Assembly (NCBI RefSeq): GCF_009827405.1
Contig: NZ_WTYY01000002.1
Location: forward strand, 124,001 to 188,000
Direction: 5' to 3'
DNA: 64,000 nt
From: Alteraurantiacibacter aestuarii
Lineage (GTDB): Bacteria; Pseudomonadota; Alphaproteobacteria; Sphingomonadales; Sphingomonadaceae
The notes beneath the pieces were generated by a model. The model saw only the letters and a program-made list of their open reading frames with translations. It did not search any database and was not told the DNA's origin. The position numbers were made by a program, and so were the translations under genes. Shown in pieces: positions 37,086 to 48,295 of the stretch (the first letter of the stretch is position 1; every line of letters begins with the position of its first letter).

Positions 37086-37364
37086 ATGTTCGTGCCCTTG
37101 TGGATCATCATCGCCAACGCCATGCTTGTGGCCTTTCTGATCACCAGAGCCATGCGCTCTGGCGGGGGTGACATGCTGGAGCGCCAGCGCCGCACCGCCC
37201 CCACCCACTCCGCTGCCGACGAGCACCGGCTGATGACCCTGCCGCAGGTGCAGCAGGCGATGGCCAATGGCCACAAGATCGAGGCGATCCGGCATGTGCG
37301 CGAAGCCAGCGGCATGGGCCTGAAGGACGCCAAGCAGATGGTCGAGCGCCACTTCCCGCGCTGA
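37086..37364 (+). CDS. Membrane-anchored protein with bL12 C-terminal-like domain
   Basis: 92 aa. One transmembrane helix at the N terminus (residues ~4-21), a charged linker, then a domain resembling the C-terminal domain of ribosomal protein bL7/L12 (NGHKIEAIRHVREASGMGLKDAKQMVERHF; compare the KxxVIKxVRExTGLGLKEAKxxVE pattern of bL12). The gene lies 42 bases after rlpA. Such membrane-tethered L12-like proteins occur in several bacteria but their role is unknown. Confidence 0.8.
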   Translation: MFVPLWIIIANAMLVAFLITRAMRSGGGDMLERQRRTAPTHSAADEHRLMTLPQVQQAMANGHKIEAIRHVREASGMGLKDAKQMVERHFPR

Positions 37365-37610
37365 CGCCCCTCCCCGCTTGCCCCCTTGCCCGGAGCGGCC
37401 GGGGTTTACACAAGTGACACGGTGTCAACTCCGCGCCTCTCCCGATTTTGCTGTTATCTCAGTGTCTTGCGGTGATTTCCGGGCGGAGCGTATCCTACAG
37501 GCGAAAGAAATATCCTTAGCAATGTAGGAAATTATCCTGCGTGCATTGCCTTGGCACGCCCTGGCCCGACCTGGCCCGCCCTGGCCCGACCTCAGCCCAC
37601 TCCGCCCGCC
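37365..37610. other. Convergent intergenic region with repeats and palindrome
   Basis: This 246-base gap lies between two gene ends, yet contains promoter-like elements: a palindrome TGACAC-G-GTGTCA (37415-37427), three spaced TATCCT hexamers (37491, 37511 and 37533), a CCTACA/TGTAGG inverted repeat (37494-37528), and three 10-bp units CTGGCCCGAC/CTGGCCCGCC/CTGGCCCGAC (37561-37590). No gene is recognisable. Confidence 0.5.
37561..37590. repeat. 10-bp tandem repeat, three units
   Basis: Three contiguous 10-bp units, two identical and one with a single change, lie just after the stop of the HTH-like gene on the minus strand. Confidence 0.85.
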
Positions 37611-38198
37611 TCAGCGACTGGCGGCGCGCTTGCGGCCCCCTGCGGCATCGGCGGCGTACCAGCTGGATTTGTTGACGAAGGCCCCCTCGGCGGCCTGCGT
37701 GTCCTGCGGCGAGGCGCCCAGATCCACGGAGGTACCCGGAAGCCCCTCGCCCGCTTCCCAGTCCAGAGAGGCCACTTCGATCCGTTCCAGCAGCCGGTCA
37801 AACGCGGCGGACGAATATTCGCGCGCCACCTGCGATCGCCCCACGCTCCAGGGGTTGGAGAGCACCCACGTGGCCAGCCGGTTATCGAACTTGCGCACCG
37901 TGCCCACCAGCTCCCCGTGATAGAAACGCGGCTCCTCCATCCCGTTGATCGCCCGGTCCATCACCGCATGGGCGAGCTGGTGAAAGCCCATTTCCAAGGC
38001 CACCTCCCACCCCAGGTCGAACGGCGTGTTCCGCAGGCGATTGCGCAGGGTGTAAGCCGAAGTCCGGCTCATCCCCACATGCCGCGCCGCGCAAGACACC
38101 GATTGCGTCGCCGCCAGCTCACGCAGGAACAGCACCATCTTCTGGCGGGTCCACTGGTTGTGGCGGGGTTTGGGGGCGGATGTGGGGAGTTTGCTCAT
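37611..38198 (-). CDS. Helix-turn-helix hypothetical protein of sphingomonad type
   Basis: 195 aa. The N terminus has a helix-turn-helix-like segment (TRQKMVLFLRELAATQSVSCAARHVGMSRTSAYTLRNRLRNTPFDLGWEVALE), similar to terminase-small-subunit or Fis-like HTHs, followed by a helical domain (FHQLAHAVMDRAINGMEEPRFYHGELVGTVRKFDNRLATWVL). I recognise this as a conserved-looking protein in sphingomonads but know no function. Its start overlaps the stop of a tiny upstream reading frame (ATGA). Base composition is that of the core genome, unlike the AT-rich cassette next to it. Confidence 0.78.
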   Translation of the reverse strand: MSKLPTSAPKPRHNQWTRQKMVLFLRELAATQSVSCAARHVGMSRTSAYTLRNRLRNTPFDLGWEVALEMGFHQLAHAVMDRAINGMEEPRFYHGELVGTVRKFDNRLATWVLSNPWSVGRSQVAREYSSAAFDRLLERIEVASLDWEAGEGLPGTSVDLGASPQDTQAAEGAFVNKSSWYAADAAGGRKRAASR

Positions 38199-38317
38199 GG
38201 CCGGAACACCTCTTCATTGCGCCGATGGCGAGCGAGCTGCTCGGACGTGGTGCTGGGACCGATGCCAATGCGACCAGCAGTGACTTGAACCACCCAGCGA
38301 CACACATGCTCGCGCAT
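38195..38317 (-). CDS. Possible 40-aa leader/small protein coupled to the HTH gene
   Basis: A 40-codon frame (MREHVCRWVVQVTAGRIGIG... ending EEVFRP) stops with an ATGA overlap onto the HTH gene start. The Cys/Trp-containing start and IGPSTTSEQLARHRR end are not recognised. There is no clear Shine-Dalgarno. The overlap is the only argument for it being real; it may be a translational leader. Confidence 0.35.
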   Translation of the reverse strand: MREHVCRWVVQVTAGRIGIGPSTTSEQLARHRRNEEVFRP

Positions 38318-38358
38318 TTCGGGCTCACTGGCCGGGGACTTTGGGAAATACATTAGCT

Positions 38359-38386
38359 TGCCTCATGGATTGCGGTTTGAGGCAAC
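38359..38386. repeat. Inverted repeat at the edge of the AT-rich cassette
   Basis: Perfect 8-bp arms TTGCCTCA/TGAGGCAA separated by 12 bases lie 32 bases beyond the stop of the DGQHR gene, with a third half-site TGAGGCAC at 391-398 of the same thousand. It could be a rho-independent terminator lacking a T-run or a trace of an insertion boundary. Confidence 0.6.
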
Positions 38387-38417
38387 GAGTGAGGCACATT
38401 TACGAGGGTGTAGGAAA

Positions 38418-40103
38418 CTAAAAATACCTAGCAAAAATGTCCTGCGCCATGCGGTTATATTGGCTAGAATGATAATCCTTGAATTTGAATTTCCCAATGT
38501 CCCCGAGTTTAGCTCTGACCACCGAACCACTTGTCGACTGCCCATTCTCAATAAGAATGCGCATCAATATAAGAAAGCTGTTTATGTATGTGACAGTCAG
38601 AACGCGCTCAGGCACGTTTCGATCTGTAACCCAACGGGCGTTTCCAATTTGACTCTTGAATGCAGCCAAGACTTCATTGATTGCTGACTTGCAAAACTCG
38701 ACATAGTCCTCAAGCGCAGCCTCATCGTGGTCGAGCAAACGCTCCTGTGTTTCAGATGTTAGCTTCGCAAATAAGCTGTCCGTACCGCTCAACTTTACGA
38801 GAGGGGCTAAGCCATAGCTTACAATAGAAGTAGTCTTTAATAGACCCTGCTCATAGAAAAAGCGCTCCACATGTCCTTCTAATGGCCCCTCATCTGCCAA
38901 ACGCTGCATAACTTTTTTAGCTATCGCCTCGTTGCCGAAGGGCTTCAAAATCGTTTGAATTTCTTGCCGGAGAGCCTTCGGAGCGTTGGTTTGATTCGAG
39001 TTAATGTTGAGAAACATGCCAGCCTCAAAACGCTCGCGTTCAGCAGTCGATAGGTTGCCCGGAAATATAACTGCTGTGACGAGAAGGTTTTGGTTATTTC
39101 GCAATCCAGCAATTATCGGATCATCGTCCTTTGCTACATAGTAGGAATAGAGCCTATGCTGACCGTCAATCACTCCCAATGAATTCGGAGAGCGAGGAAG
39201 TCCAATTTTTACAGGAGATGTTTTTGTAAGCTTCGAAATATCTACCGTTTTGCCATGTTCATCAACTGGATGAACATTATCCGGAAGGGTCGCGACCAGA
39301 TTGTTTATAAAAACGGTTTTCTCGGTACGCAATTTCTTGCGGATTTGTTCGACTTTACCTTTTTGCAGCATACGTTGATAAGATTCTGAGGAGCCTCTCC
39401 AGCCGTCGCGACGAACAACATAGGCTCGCTCCAAAAGCGAAGCTGGATCAGCATAAAATGAGACGACCTTAAAGCCTTTAGGAAAACCCGACGATGCTTC
39501 CGGAAGTATCGATCCATCATACGGATCAGAAGCGCCTTTTTTGGGAAATGCGCCATTCACACCAACATCATCAGGATCAATTCCTAAAAATTGGAGTACC
39601 TCTTTCTTTGTTGATAGTTTTGCTATGCCCGTAATTTTCTCAAAATACTTTAAGTTGGGATATTCCATATAGATTGGCTCAGGAACATTCGCCTTCGTCA
39701 CAGAACTTGGCGGATTTACTGTATTATAGACGATCCTTATGATAAAATTGTCTCGATGGTATGAAGTTGAGACTGCATCCGCGAATTCCTTTGACTTCGA
39801 GACAAGAAAGTCAAAGAACTTCAGGGGATCCGACGCTATTTTTTGAAATAGGATGTGTTTCTTTTTTAGATGATCACCGACCTTACCCATTGCGGATATG
39901 GTATGCTCAATCAAAATTACGACGTTATCGCCGACGTAAATGTCGTCGAAGTCGCCCGTACTCCCGTCATAAGTAAACTCACGATCAGAGAGGCTTCCAA
40001 TCCTCTCAAAACCGATATTTCTGAAGACGGCGCGCCCCGAGGTGTAGTGTCTACGGCGAAACCGCTCCTCTTTGGATATCTTAGGCTTCTTTTTCCGCGG
40101 CAT
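38418..40103 (-). CDS. DGQHR-domain protein, possible nuclease partner of the adjacent methyltransferase
   Basis: 561 aa from ATG 40103 (GAAGGG about 10 bases upstream); the frame continues upstream only as antisense-free overlap with the methyltransferase and is not used. The C-terminal half contains the family hallmark DGQHR at 313-317 (LGVIDGQHRLYSYY) and, ~50 residues later, FLNINSNQTNAPKAL, the second conserved stretch of DndB-like/DGQHR proteins, thought to share the ParB/Srx-like fold. The first ~110 residues include DFDDIYVGDNVVILIEHT, an Asp...Glu-x-Thr pattern at 54-68 that could be a degenerate PD-(D/E)xK-type nuclease core; this is inference. It overlaps the methyltransferase stop by 23 bases. 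Base composition is much lower in GC than the surroundings. Confidence 0.85.
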   Translation of the reverse strand: MPRKKKPKISKEERFRRRHYTSGRAVFRNIGFERIGSLSDREFTYDGSTGDFDDIYVGDNVVILIEHTISAMGKVGDHLKKKHILFQKIASDPLKFFDFLVSKSKEFADAVSTSYHRDNFIIRIVYNTVNPPSSVTKANVPEPIYMEYPNLKYFEKITGIAKLSTKKEVLQFLGIDPDDVGVNGAFPKKGASDPYDGSILPEASSGFPKGFKVVSFYADPASLLERAYVVRRDGWRGSSESYQRMLQKGKVEQIRKKLRTEKTVFINNLVATLPDNVHPVDEHGKTVDISKLTKTSPVKIGLPRSPNSLGVIDGQHRLYSYYVAKDDDPIIAGLRNNQNLLVTAVIFPGNLSTAERERFEAGMFLNINSNQTNAPKALRQEIQTILKPFGNEAIAKKVMQRLADEGPLEGHVERFFYEQGLLKTTSIVSYGLAPLVKLSGTDSLFAKLTSETQERLLDHDEAALEDYVEFCKSAINEVLAAFKSQIGNARWVTDRNVPERVLTVTYINSFLILMRILIENGQSTSGSVVRAKLGDIGKFKFKDYHSSQYNRMAQDIFARYF

Positions 40104-41064
40104 TTGTCCAGAGCCCTTCATTCTCTTCCAGCCATTCTTCAGGAACCTTTGCGACTTGCTGGCCCGGCCTTGGGTGGGCAGTTGGCTTGCCGAAGTCCCT
40201 AATAGAAAGGTCGCCATCAAGAGCCAAAGCCACTCTTTGCCGCGCGAGCTCTGCGTAACGTGGATCCCGATCTATCCCGATTGCGTTACGCCCGTTGATA
40301 ACTGCAGCGACTGCGCTGGTGCCAGCACCTACAAACGGATCGAGGACTGTGTCCCCAGGCTGAGTTAACGCTAAAATGCATCTTTCAGCCAGCTCGACGG
40401 GGAATTGACACGGATGAAACGTTTTCTCGGGATGATTCGCTTTAACATTTGGCAAATCCCAGATCGGCTGAAGCTTAAGACCAACCTCTGGCTCGAAGGT
40501 CCAGAAATCTGATGGATTCTTCCCTTTTGAGTTGCCACTAAGCCTTCCCGCCTTCGCACCCTTAGTAGAAGGATGCCGCTTGCCTGGATAAAGCTGCCGA
40601 ACTCGCACCTTGTCTAAATTAAAAACTGGCGCGTCGGACTTACTCCACCAAAGCAGTGTTTCATATCTGCCTGAAAATCGCGAGGTTGCGTTCAACCCGA
40701 AATTGAAATGCCAAATAATCCTATTTTTTAACTTAAAACCGAGATCTTTAAAAATTGAATAAAAGAAATAGTCTAATGGAAAAACTTCTCCTCCTTCGAC
40801 ATAATTCCCAGTCTGCCAACAGATCGATCCGTTGTCGGAAACTTTTTTAGCTGTTTGCTGAATTATTGGCTTCAACCACTCAATATATTCATCAATCGAG
40901 CGGCGATGGTCCCGCTCGTATTCCTTCCCGATATTGTATGGGGGGGAGGTTAAAACCAGACGGCAAGATTTGTCTTCAATATCCTCCAAGGCATCCTCGG
41001 CTGCTGACGATATTATCTTGCCAGTCGGAGTGCTTGCTGCTTCTTGGTTCAAATTCCGTTCCAT
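40081..41064 (-). CDS. Beta-class DNA methyltransferase (N4-cytosine or N6-adenine)
   Basis: 327 aa. Motif IV TSPPYNIGKEYE is near the N terminus (residues ~39-50) and the SAM-binding motif I DPFVGAGTSAVAAVINGRNAIGID is near the C terminus (~residues 257-280), the order of beta-class enzymes. The SPPY form is common in N4-cytosine methylases but also in some adenine ones. The central part should hold target recognition. The gene is AT-rich (for example 18 G+C in the 60 bases 40741-40800, against 43 in 45121-45180). A palindrome TATCC-TGT-GGATA (41116-41128) lies upstream and a leaderless start is possible. Confidence 0.93.
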   Translation of the reverse strand: MERNLNQEAASTPTGKIISSAAEDALEDIEDKSCRLVLTSPPYNIGKEYERDHRRSIDEYIEWLKPIIQQTAKKVSDNGSICWQTGNYVEGGEVFPLDYFFYSIFKDLGFKLKNRIIWHFNFGLNATSRFSGRYETLLWWSKSDAPVFNLDKVRVRQLYPGKRHPSTKGAKAGRLSGNSKGKNPSDFWTFEPEVGLKLQPIWDLPNVKANHPEKTFHPCQFPVELAERCILALTQPGDTVLDPFVGAGTSAVAAVINGRNAIGIDRDPRYAELARQRVALALDGDLSIRDFGKPTAHPRPGQQVAKVPEEWLEENEGLWTNAAEKEA

Positions 41065-41115
41065 CCAAATGCTAATACAAATAAAAATCGATTCAGCTGC
41101 AAATCTCTGACGTTA

Positions 41116-41128
41116 TATCCTGTGGATA
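41116..41128. promoter_or_regulatory. Short palindrome upstream of the methyltransferase gene
   Basis: TATCC-TGT-GGATA lies about 52 bases upstream of the methyltransferase start. It resembles the half-sites of the palindrome next to HTH-NadE, but overlaps a DnaA-box-like CTATCCACA on the minus strand, so its identity is open. Confidence 0.35.
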
Positions 41129-41164
41129 GACTTTTTCTTCATCGACGGTCTACTGAGCTACCAC

Positions 41165-44062
<2,898 letters not shown>

Positions 44063-44259
44063 AGAAGCTGAATGTTCCGCAAATGTTCAATTGGGTCAAG
44101 AGGGACGTTTGGTGGTAATCAGCCAGCGCCCGGCAGTCCCCAGACCATGTGGGGGACGCAGGGAGGATTGCAACTTGGCAAATAATATTCCCAGCGTGCT
44201 TTGACGAGCGCCGGGGTTAGGGGTGCCGCATTCATGCTGGTCAGGATATAGGACCCTCC

Positions 44260-44808
44260 ATGACCCGCCTGATCCTGCTCAACAAACCCTTTGGTGTCCT
44301 CTCGCAGTTCAGCGGGGGGAAGGATGATTCTCCGCATCCTACTCTGGCGCAATATGTCGATCTGCCAGGGATCTATCCGGCGGGCAGGCTGGACCGCGAT
44401 AGTGAGGGCTTGCTGTTGTTGACCGGCAATGGCGCGTTGCAGGCGCGCATTGCGGAGCCGAAGCACAAGATGCCCAAGACCTATTACGCGCAGGTGGAAG
44501 GCGTGCCTGATGCCAAGGCTCTGGCGCATTTGCGCCACGGGGTGCGGCTGAAGGACGGGGTGACTGCTCCTGCGCTGGTACAGGCGATTGATCCGCCCGC
44601 ATTGTGGGACCGCGATCCGCCGATCCGCTTTCGCAAGAACGTGCCCGACAGCTGGATTTCTCTGACCATCACCGAAGGGCGCAACCGGCAGGTGCGGCGG
44701 ATGACGGCGGCGGTCGGCTATCCCACCTTGCGGCTGGTGCGCTGGCAGGTGGGCGACTGGAGCGTGGAAGGCCTGGCGCCGGGCGAATGGCGCGAGATCA
44801 GCGTGTAG
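44260..44808 (+). CDS. rluE: Pseudouridine synthase, RluE-like
   Basis: 182 aa of the RsuA/RluB/E/F family. The short form lacks an S4 domain, as in RluE, which makes pseudouridine 2457 in 23S rRNA. The catalytic Asp motif is PAGRLDRDSEGLLLLT, with KTYYAQVEG and TEGRNRQVRRMTAAVGYPTLRLVR. It begins with MTRLILLNKPFGVLSQF. A 2H phosphoesterase gene follows ten bases later. Confidence 0.92.
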   Translation: MTRLILLNKPFGVLSQFSGGKDDSPHPTLAQYVDLPGIYPAGRLDRDSEGLLLLTGNGALQARIAEPKHKMPKTYYAQVEGVPDAKALAHLRHGVRLKDGVTAPALVQAIDPPALWDRDPPIRFRKNVPDSWISLTITEGRNRQVRRMTAAVGYPTLRLVRWQVGDWSVEGLAPGEWREISV

Positions 44809-44818
44809 GGCCCGGAGC

Positions 44819-45352
44819 ATGAGCCACCGCCTGTTCATCGCCATCCGCCCGCCCGTGGCCGTGATCGACAGCCTGATCGATACGATGGAGGGGCTGGACA
44901 ACGCCCGCTGGCAAAGTGAGGAGCAGCTGCACCTGACCTTGCGCTTCGTGGGCGAGGTGGAGCGTCCGCAGGCCGAGGATCTGGCGCTGGCGCTGGCACA
45001 AATCCGCTTTGCGCCCTTTGCCATCAGTATTGCCGGTGTCGGCCATTTCGAAACCAAGGGCGCACCGCGAACCCTCTGGGCACGGGTGGAGCCATCGCGG
45101 GATCTTTCGGATTTGCAGAAGCGGGTTGAACAGGCCTGCCGCGCCGCCGGGCTGGAGGATGAGACGCGCAAGTTCGTGCCACATATCACCCTGGCCCGTC
45201 TCGACCGGTCCGCCGCTGGGATCGGCGCTTGGCTGGCGCGTCACGCCCGGCTGCACGCGCCGCCGTTCATCGCCGAGAATTTCGTGCTGGTGGAAAGCCA
45301 CCTGTCCACTGGCGGATCGATCTATCAGGACGTGATGCGGTTTCCTTCCTGA
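44819..45352 (+). CDS. thpR: RNA 2',3'-cyclic phosphodiesterase (2H phosphoesterase)
   Basis: 177 aa, normal ThpR/LigT length. Both catalytic HxTx motifs are present: HLTL near residue 40 and HITL near residue 122. The opening MSHRLFIAIRPP is typical. These enzymes hydrolyse 2',3'-cyclic ends of RNA, in some cases ligating tRNA halves in vitro. It probably shares a transcript with the pseudouridine synthase. Confidence 0.95.
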   Translation: MSHRLFIAIRPPVAVIDSLIDTMEGLDNARWQSEEQLHLTLRFVGEVERPQAEDLALALAQIRFAPFAISIAGVGHFETKGAPRTLWARVEPSRDLSDLQKRVEQACRAAGLEDETRKFVPHITLARLDRSAAGIGAWLARHARLHAPPFIAENFVLVESHLSTGGSIYQDVMRFPS

Positions 45353-45417
45353 TGCCCCAACAGGCGGGGACGCGGCCTATTTCACTGGCGACACCGATCG
45401 ATCGTACCTATGTGCAG

Positions 45418-45431
45418 GTTTCAGCTGAAAC
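45418..45431. promoter_or_regulatory. 14-bp perfect palindrome upstream of the M3 peptidase
   Basis: GTTTCAGCTGAAAC is self-complementary over all 14 bases and lies 36 bases before the ATG of the peptidase gene. It could be an operator for a dimeric regulator. Confidence 0.4.
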
Positions 45432-45467
45432 TGGCCCCGGTGGCCCAAAAACAACGGATCTCGCCCC

Positions 45468-47555
45468 ATGAACGATGCCTCGACTGCACCAGTCGTCCCG
45501 TCCACCGTCCCGCAAGCCACCGGCGCCTTTGCGCAATTGTCCGCATTGCCGTTCCACGCGCCCGATTTCACGGCCATTGCTGACGATGAATATGAGGCCG
45601 CCATCGTGCGGGCCATTTCCGTCTATCTGGCCGAGATCGAGCAGATAGCCGCCAATCCGGACGCGCCGTCATTCGCCAACACAATTGTGGCAATGGAGCG
45701 TGCGGGACAGGTGTTCGGCCGCATCTATTCCGCCTTTTCGCAAAAGGTCAGCGCCAATATCAATCCCTCGCTGGCCGCCGCCGATACCGCCATCGCCCCG
45801 CAAGTGGCGGCGATGATGGATGCGATCTACCTCAATGCTGATCTGTTCGCCCGCGTGAAGGCAGTTTTCGATGCCCGCGCGGCCCTGTCGCTGACGGGCG
45901 AGGATGCCATGCTGCTGGACGTGACCCATCAGGATTTCGTCCACCGCGGGGCGATGCTGGATGAGGCCGCAAAGACGGAGCTGCGGCAGATCAATACGCG
46001 GCTCTCCACCCTGTCCTCTGCCTTTTCCAAGACGCTGACCGCAGGCAGCATCGCCGGGGCACTGGTGGTGGACAGCCGCGAGGAACTGGCCGGGCTGACC
46101 GAGGCCGAAATCAGCGCCGCAGCCGGTGCCGCCCGCGAACGGGGTCTGGCGGGGAAATATGTCCTGACATTGCAGAACACCACCTCGCAGGCGCTGCTGT
46201 CCAGCCTCGACAATCGCGACGTGCGCGAGCGGCTTTACCGCGCCAGCATCCAGCGCAACCAGGGCGGCGAATTCGATACGCTGGCCTCCACGGCGGAAAT
46301 GATCGCGCTGCGCACGCGCAAGGCCCAGCTGTTTGGCGAGCCCGATTATGCCAGCTGGGAAATGTATGACCGCATGGCCACCAATCCGGCCAGGGCGCTG
46401 GATTTCATGCGCCAGATGGTCCCCGCGCTGGCCGCCACGCAGGAACGCGAAGCAGCCCTGTTGAACGATCGGATCGCGCAGGACGGCCACAACTTCACCG
46501 TGCAGCCGTGGGACTGGCCCTATTACGCGGAGAAGATCCGGCAGGAGCGCTACAGCCTGGATGAAAACGCCATCAAGCAGTATTTCGTGGTCGACCGCGT
46601 GCTGGAAGACGGCGTGTTCTACATGGCCGAGAAGCTCTATGGCCTGTCGTTCGAAAAGCGCACCGACATCCCCGTCTATCACCCCGACGTGAGCGTCTAT
46701 ACGGTGTTCGACGCGGACGGATCGGAGCTGGCGCTGTTCTATTTCGATCCCTTCGCGCGCGAATCCAAGCGCGGCGGCGCGTGGATGAACAGCTTCATCG
46801 AACAGAGCCACCTGCTCGGCCTGAAGCCCGTTATCGGCAACACGCAGAATGTCTCTCCGCCGGCCGAGGGCGAACCGGCACTGGCCAGCTTCGATGACGT
46901 GACCACCATGTTCCACGAATTCGGCCACGCGCTGCACGGCTTCTTCGCCGATCAGCAATATCCCTCGCTCTCGGGCACCAACACCGCGCGCGACTGGGTG
47001 GAATTTCCCAGCCAGTTCCATGAAAACTTCGCCGTGCTGCCCGAAGTGCTGGGTAATTATGCTCGCCACTGGCAGACCGGGGAGCGGATACCCGATGCGC
47101 TGATCGATGCTGTCGACCGCGCCAGCAAGTTCAACCAGGGCTATGCGCTGGGCGAGAATCTCACCGCATCGCTGCTGGACATGGAATGGCACGCGCTCAA
47201 GCCGGGTGAGGCACCCGATGACGTGATGGCGTTTGAAGCGGCAGCACTGAACGGTCTTGGCCTGCGCACCGATCTGGTCCCGCCGCGCTATCGCACGCCA
47301 TACTTCCGGCACATTTTCGAACATGGCTATTCGGCGGGCTATTACTCCTACCTGTGGACCGAGGCGCTGCACCACGATGCCTATAGCTGGGTCCGGGAAA
47401 ATGGCGGGATGACGCGGGAAATGGGCGAACATATCCGCAAGACCTTCCTGGGTCTGGGCCATTCCAAGGGCTATGAGCAGATGTACCGCGATTTCACCGG
47501 GCGCGATCCGCGCGTGGAACCCCTGCTGGAGGCGCGCGGCCTGCTGGCCGCCTGA
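45468..47555 (+). CDS. M3 family metallopeptidase (oligopeptidase A/Dcp type)
   Basis: 695 aa without a signal peptide, so cytoplasmic. The zinc site is clear: TTMFHEFGHALHGF (HExxH) with the downstream Glu in DWVEFPSQFHENFA. Further M3 features include VSVYTVFDADGSELALFYFDPFARESKRGGAW and YSAGYYSYLWTEAL. It probably degrades short peptides; the dipeptidyl-carboxypeptidase or oligopeptidase A choice cannot be made from sequence alone. Convergent with the B12 operon, two bases apart. Confidence 0.95.
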   Translation: MNDASTAPVVPSTVPQATGAFAQLSALPFHAPDFTAIADDEYEAAIVRAISVYLAEIEQIAANPDAPSFANTIVAMERAGQVFGRIYSAFSQKVSANINPSLAAADTAIAPQVAAMMDAIYLNADLFARVKAVFDARAALSLTGEDAMLLDVTHQDFVHRGAMLDEAAKTELRQINTRLSTLSSAFSKTLTAGSIAGALVVDSREELAGLTEAEISAAAGAARERGLAGKYVLTLQNTTSQALLSSLDNRDVRERLYRASIQRNQGGEFDTLASTAEMIALRTRKAQLFGEPDYASWEMYDRMATNPARALDFMRQMVPALAATQEREAALLNDRIAQDGHNFTVQPWDWPYYAEKIRQERYSLDENAIKQYFVVDRVLEDGVFYMAEKLYGLSFEKRTDIPVYHPDVSVYTVFDADGSELALFYFDPFARESKRGGAWMNSFIEQSHLLGLKPVIGNTQNVSPPAEGEPALASFDDVTTMFHEFGHALHGFFADQQYPSLSGTNTARDWVEFPSQFHENFAVLPEVLGNYARHWQTGERIPDALIDAVDRASKFNQGYALGENLTASLLDMEWHALKPGEAPDDVMAFEAAALNGLGLRTDLVPPRYRTPYFRHIFEHGYSAGYYSYLWTEALHHDAYSWVRENGGMTREMGEHIRKTFLGLGHSKGYEQMYRDFTGRDPRVEPLLEARGLLAA

Positions 47556-47557
47556 CC

Positions 47558-48295
47558 TCAGCTGATTGAAAGTGCGCGCGTGCCCGGCTCTCCCAGCCAG
47601 CGCGCGCGGGTTTTCCAGACCTGACCTATCGTATCGGGCGAAAGCGCCACTTCAGGCGGCCCGCTGGCGTGCAGCGCGCCGCCATCCAGCACCAGCACAT
47701 GATCGGCATGGTTCATCGCCAGCGGCAGATCGTGCAGCACCAGCACCACGCCCACTCCGCCCTGCGCGGCTGAGCGCAGGTGCCTGAGCATGGCCAGCTG
47801 GTGCCCCAGATCGAGCGCGGCGAGCGGCTCATCCGCCAATATCCAGCGTGGGCCACTCGCCAGCACGCGCGCCAGCAGCGCCCGCGCCTTTTCGCCGCCG
47901 GACAATGTGGCGATGGGGCGCTGCGCAAAACCCGCCATCCCGGTGGCTTCCAGCGCGGCGTGCACCGCCTGAATGTCGCTGTCCCCATGTGGTAGGCGGC
48001 CCAGCGTTGCGAGCGCTTCTACCGACAGGTTCCACGCCACTTCACCCGCTTGCGGCAGGTAACCGATGGCACGGGCGCGCTGCCTTGCGGGAATGGCGGA
48101 GAGCGCCTCCCCATCGAGCAGAACCTTGCCCGATGCAGCGGGCAACAGCCCTGCCAGCGCGGCCAGCAGCGTGGATTTGCCCGCGCCGTTGGGGCCGCAG
48201 ATTGCCGTGACTGTTCCGGGCCGGAAGGTCGCAGTAATACCCCGCAGCACACTTGCTCCGCCCAGTTCCACACACAGGTCCTGCACTTCCAGCAT
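47558..48295 (-). CDS. btuD: Cobalamin/metal-chelate ABC transporter ATP-binding protein (BtuD-like)
   Basis: 245 aa. Walker A GPNGAGKST, signature LSGGEKARALLARVL, Walker B WILADEP and the H-loop HDLPLA are in order. FecE/BtuD-type importers use this ATPase with a FecCD permease. Start at ATG 48295 overlaps the permease stop (TGATG). It closes the riboswitch-controlled operon. Confidence 0.93.
   Translation of the reverse strand: MLEVQDLCVELGGASVLRGITATFRPGTVTAICGPNGAGKSTLLAALAGLLPAASGKVLLDGEALSAIPARQRARAIGYLPQAGEVAWNLSVEALATLGRLPHGDSDIQAVHAALEATGMAGFAQRPIATLSGGEKARALLARVLASGPRWILADEPLAALDLGHQLAMLRHLRSAAQGGVGVVLVLHDLPLAMNHADHVLVLDGGALHASGPPEVALSPDTIGQVWKTRARWLGEPGTRALSIS

Noticed and set aside
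40104..40220. Upstream extension of the DGQHR gene (39 codons)
   Set aside because: It overlaps the methyltransferase C terminus; ATG 40103 has a Shine-Dalgarno and starts a basic N terminus typical of a real protein.
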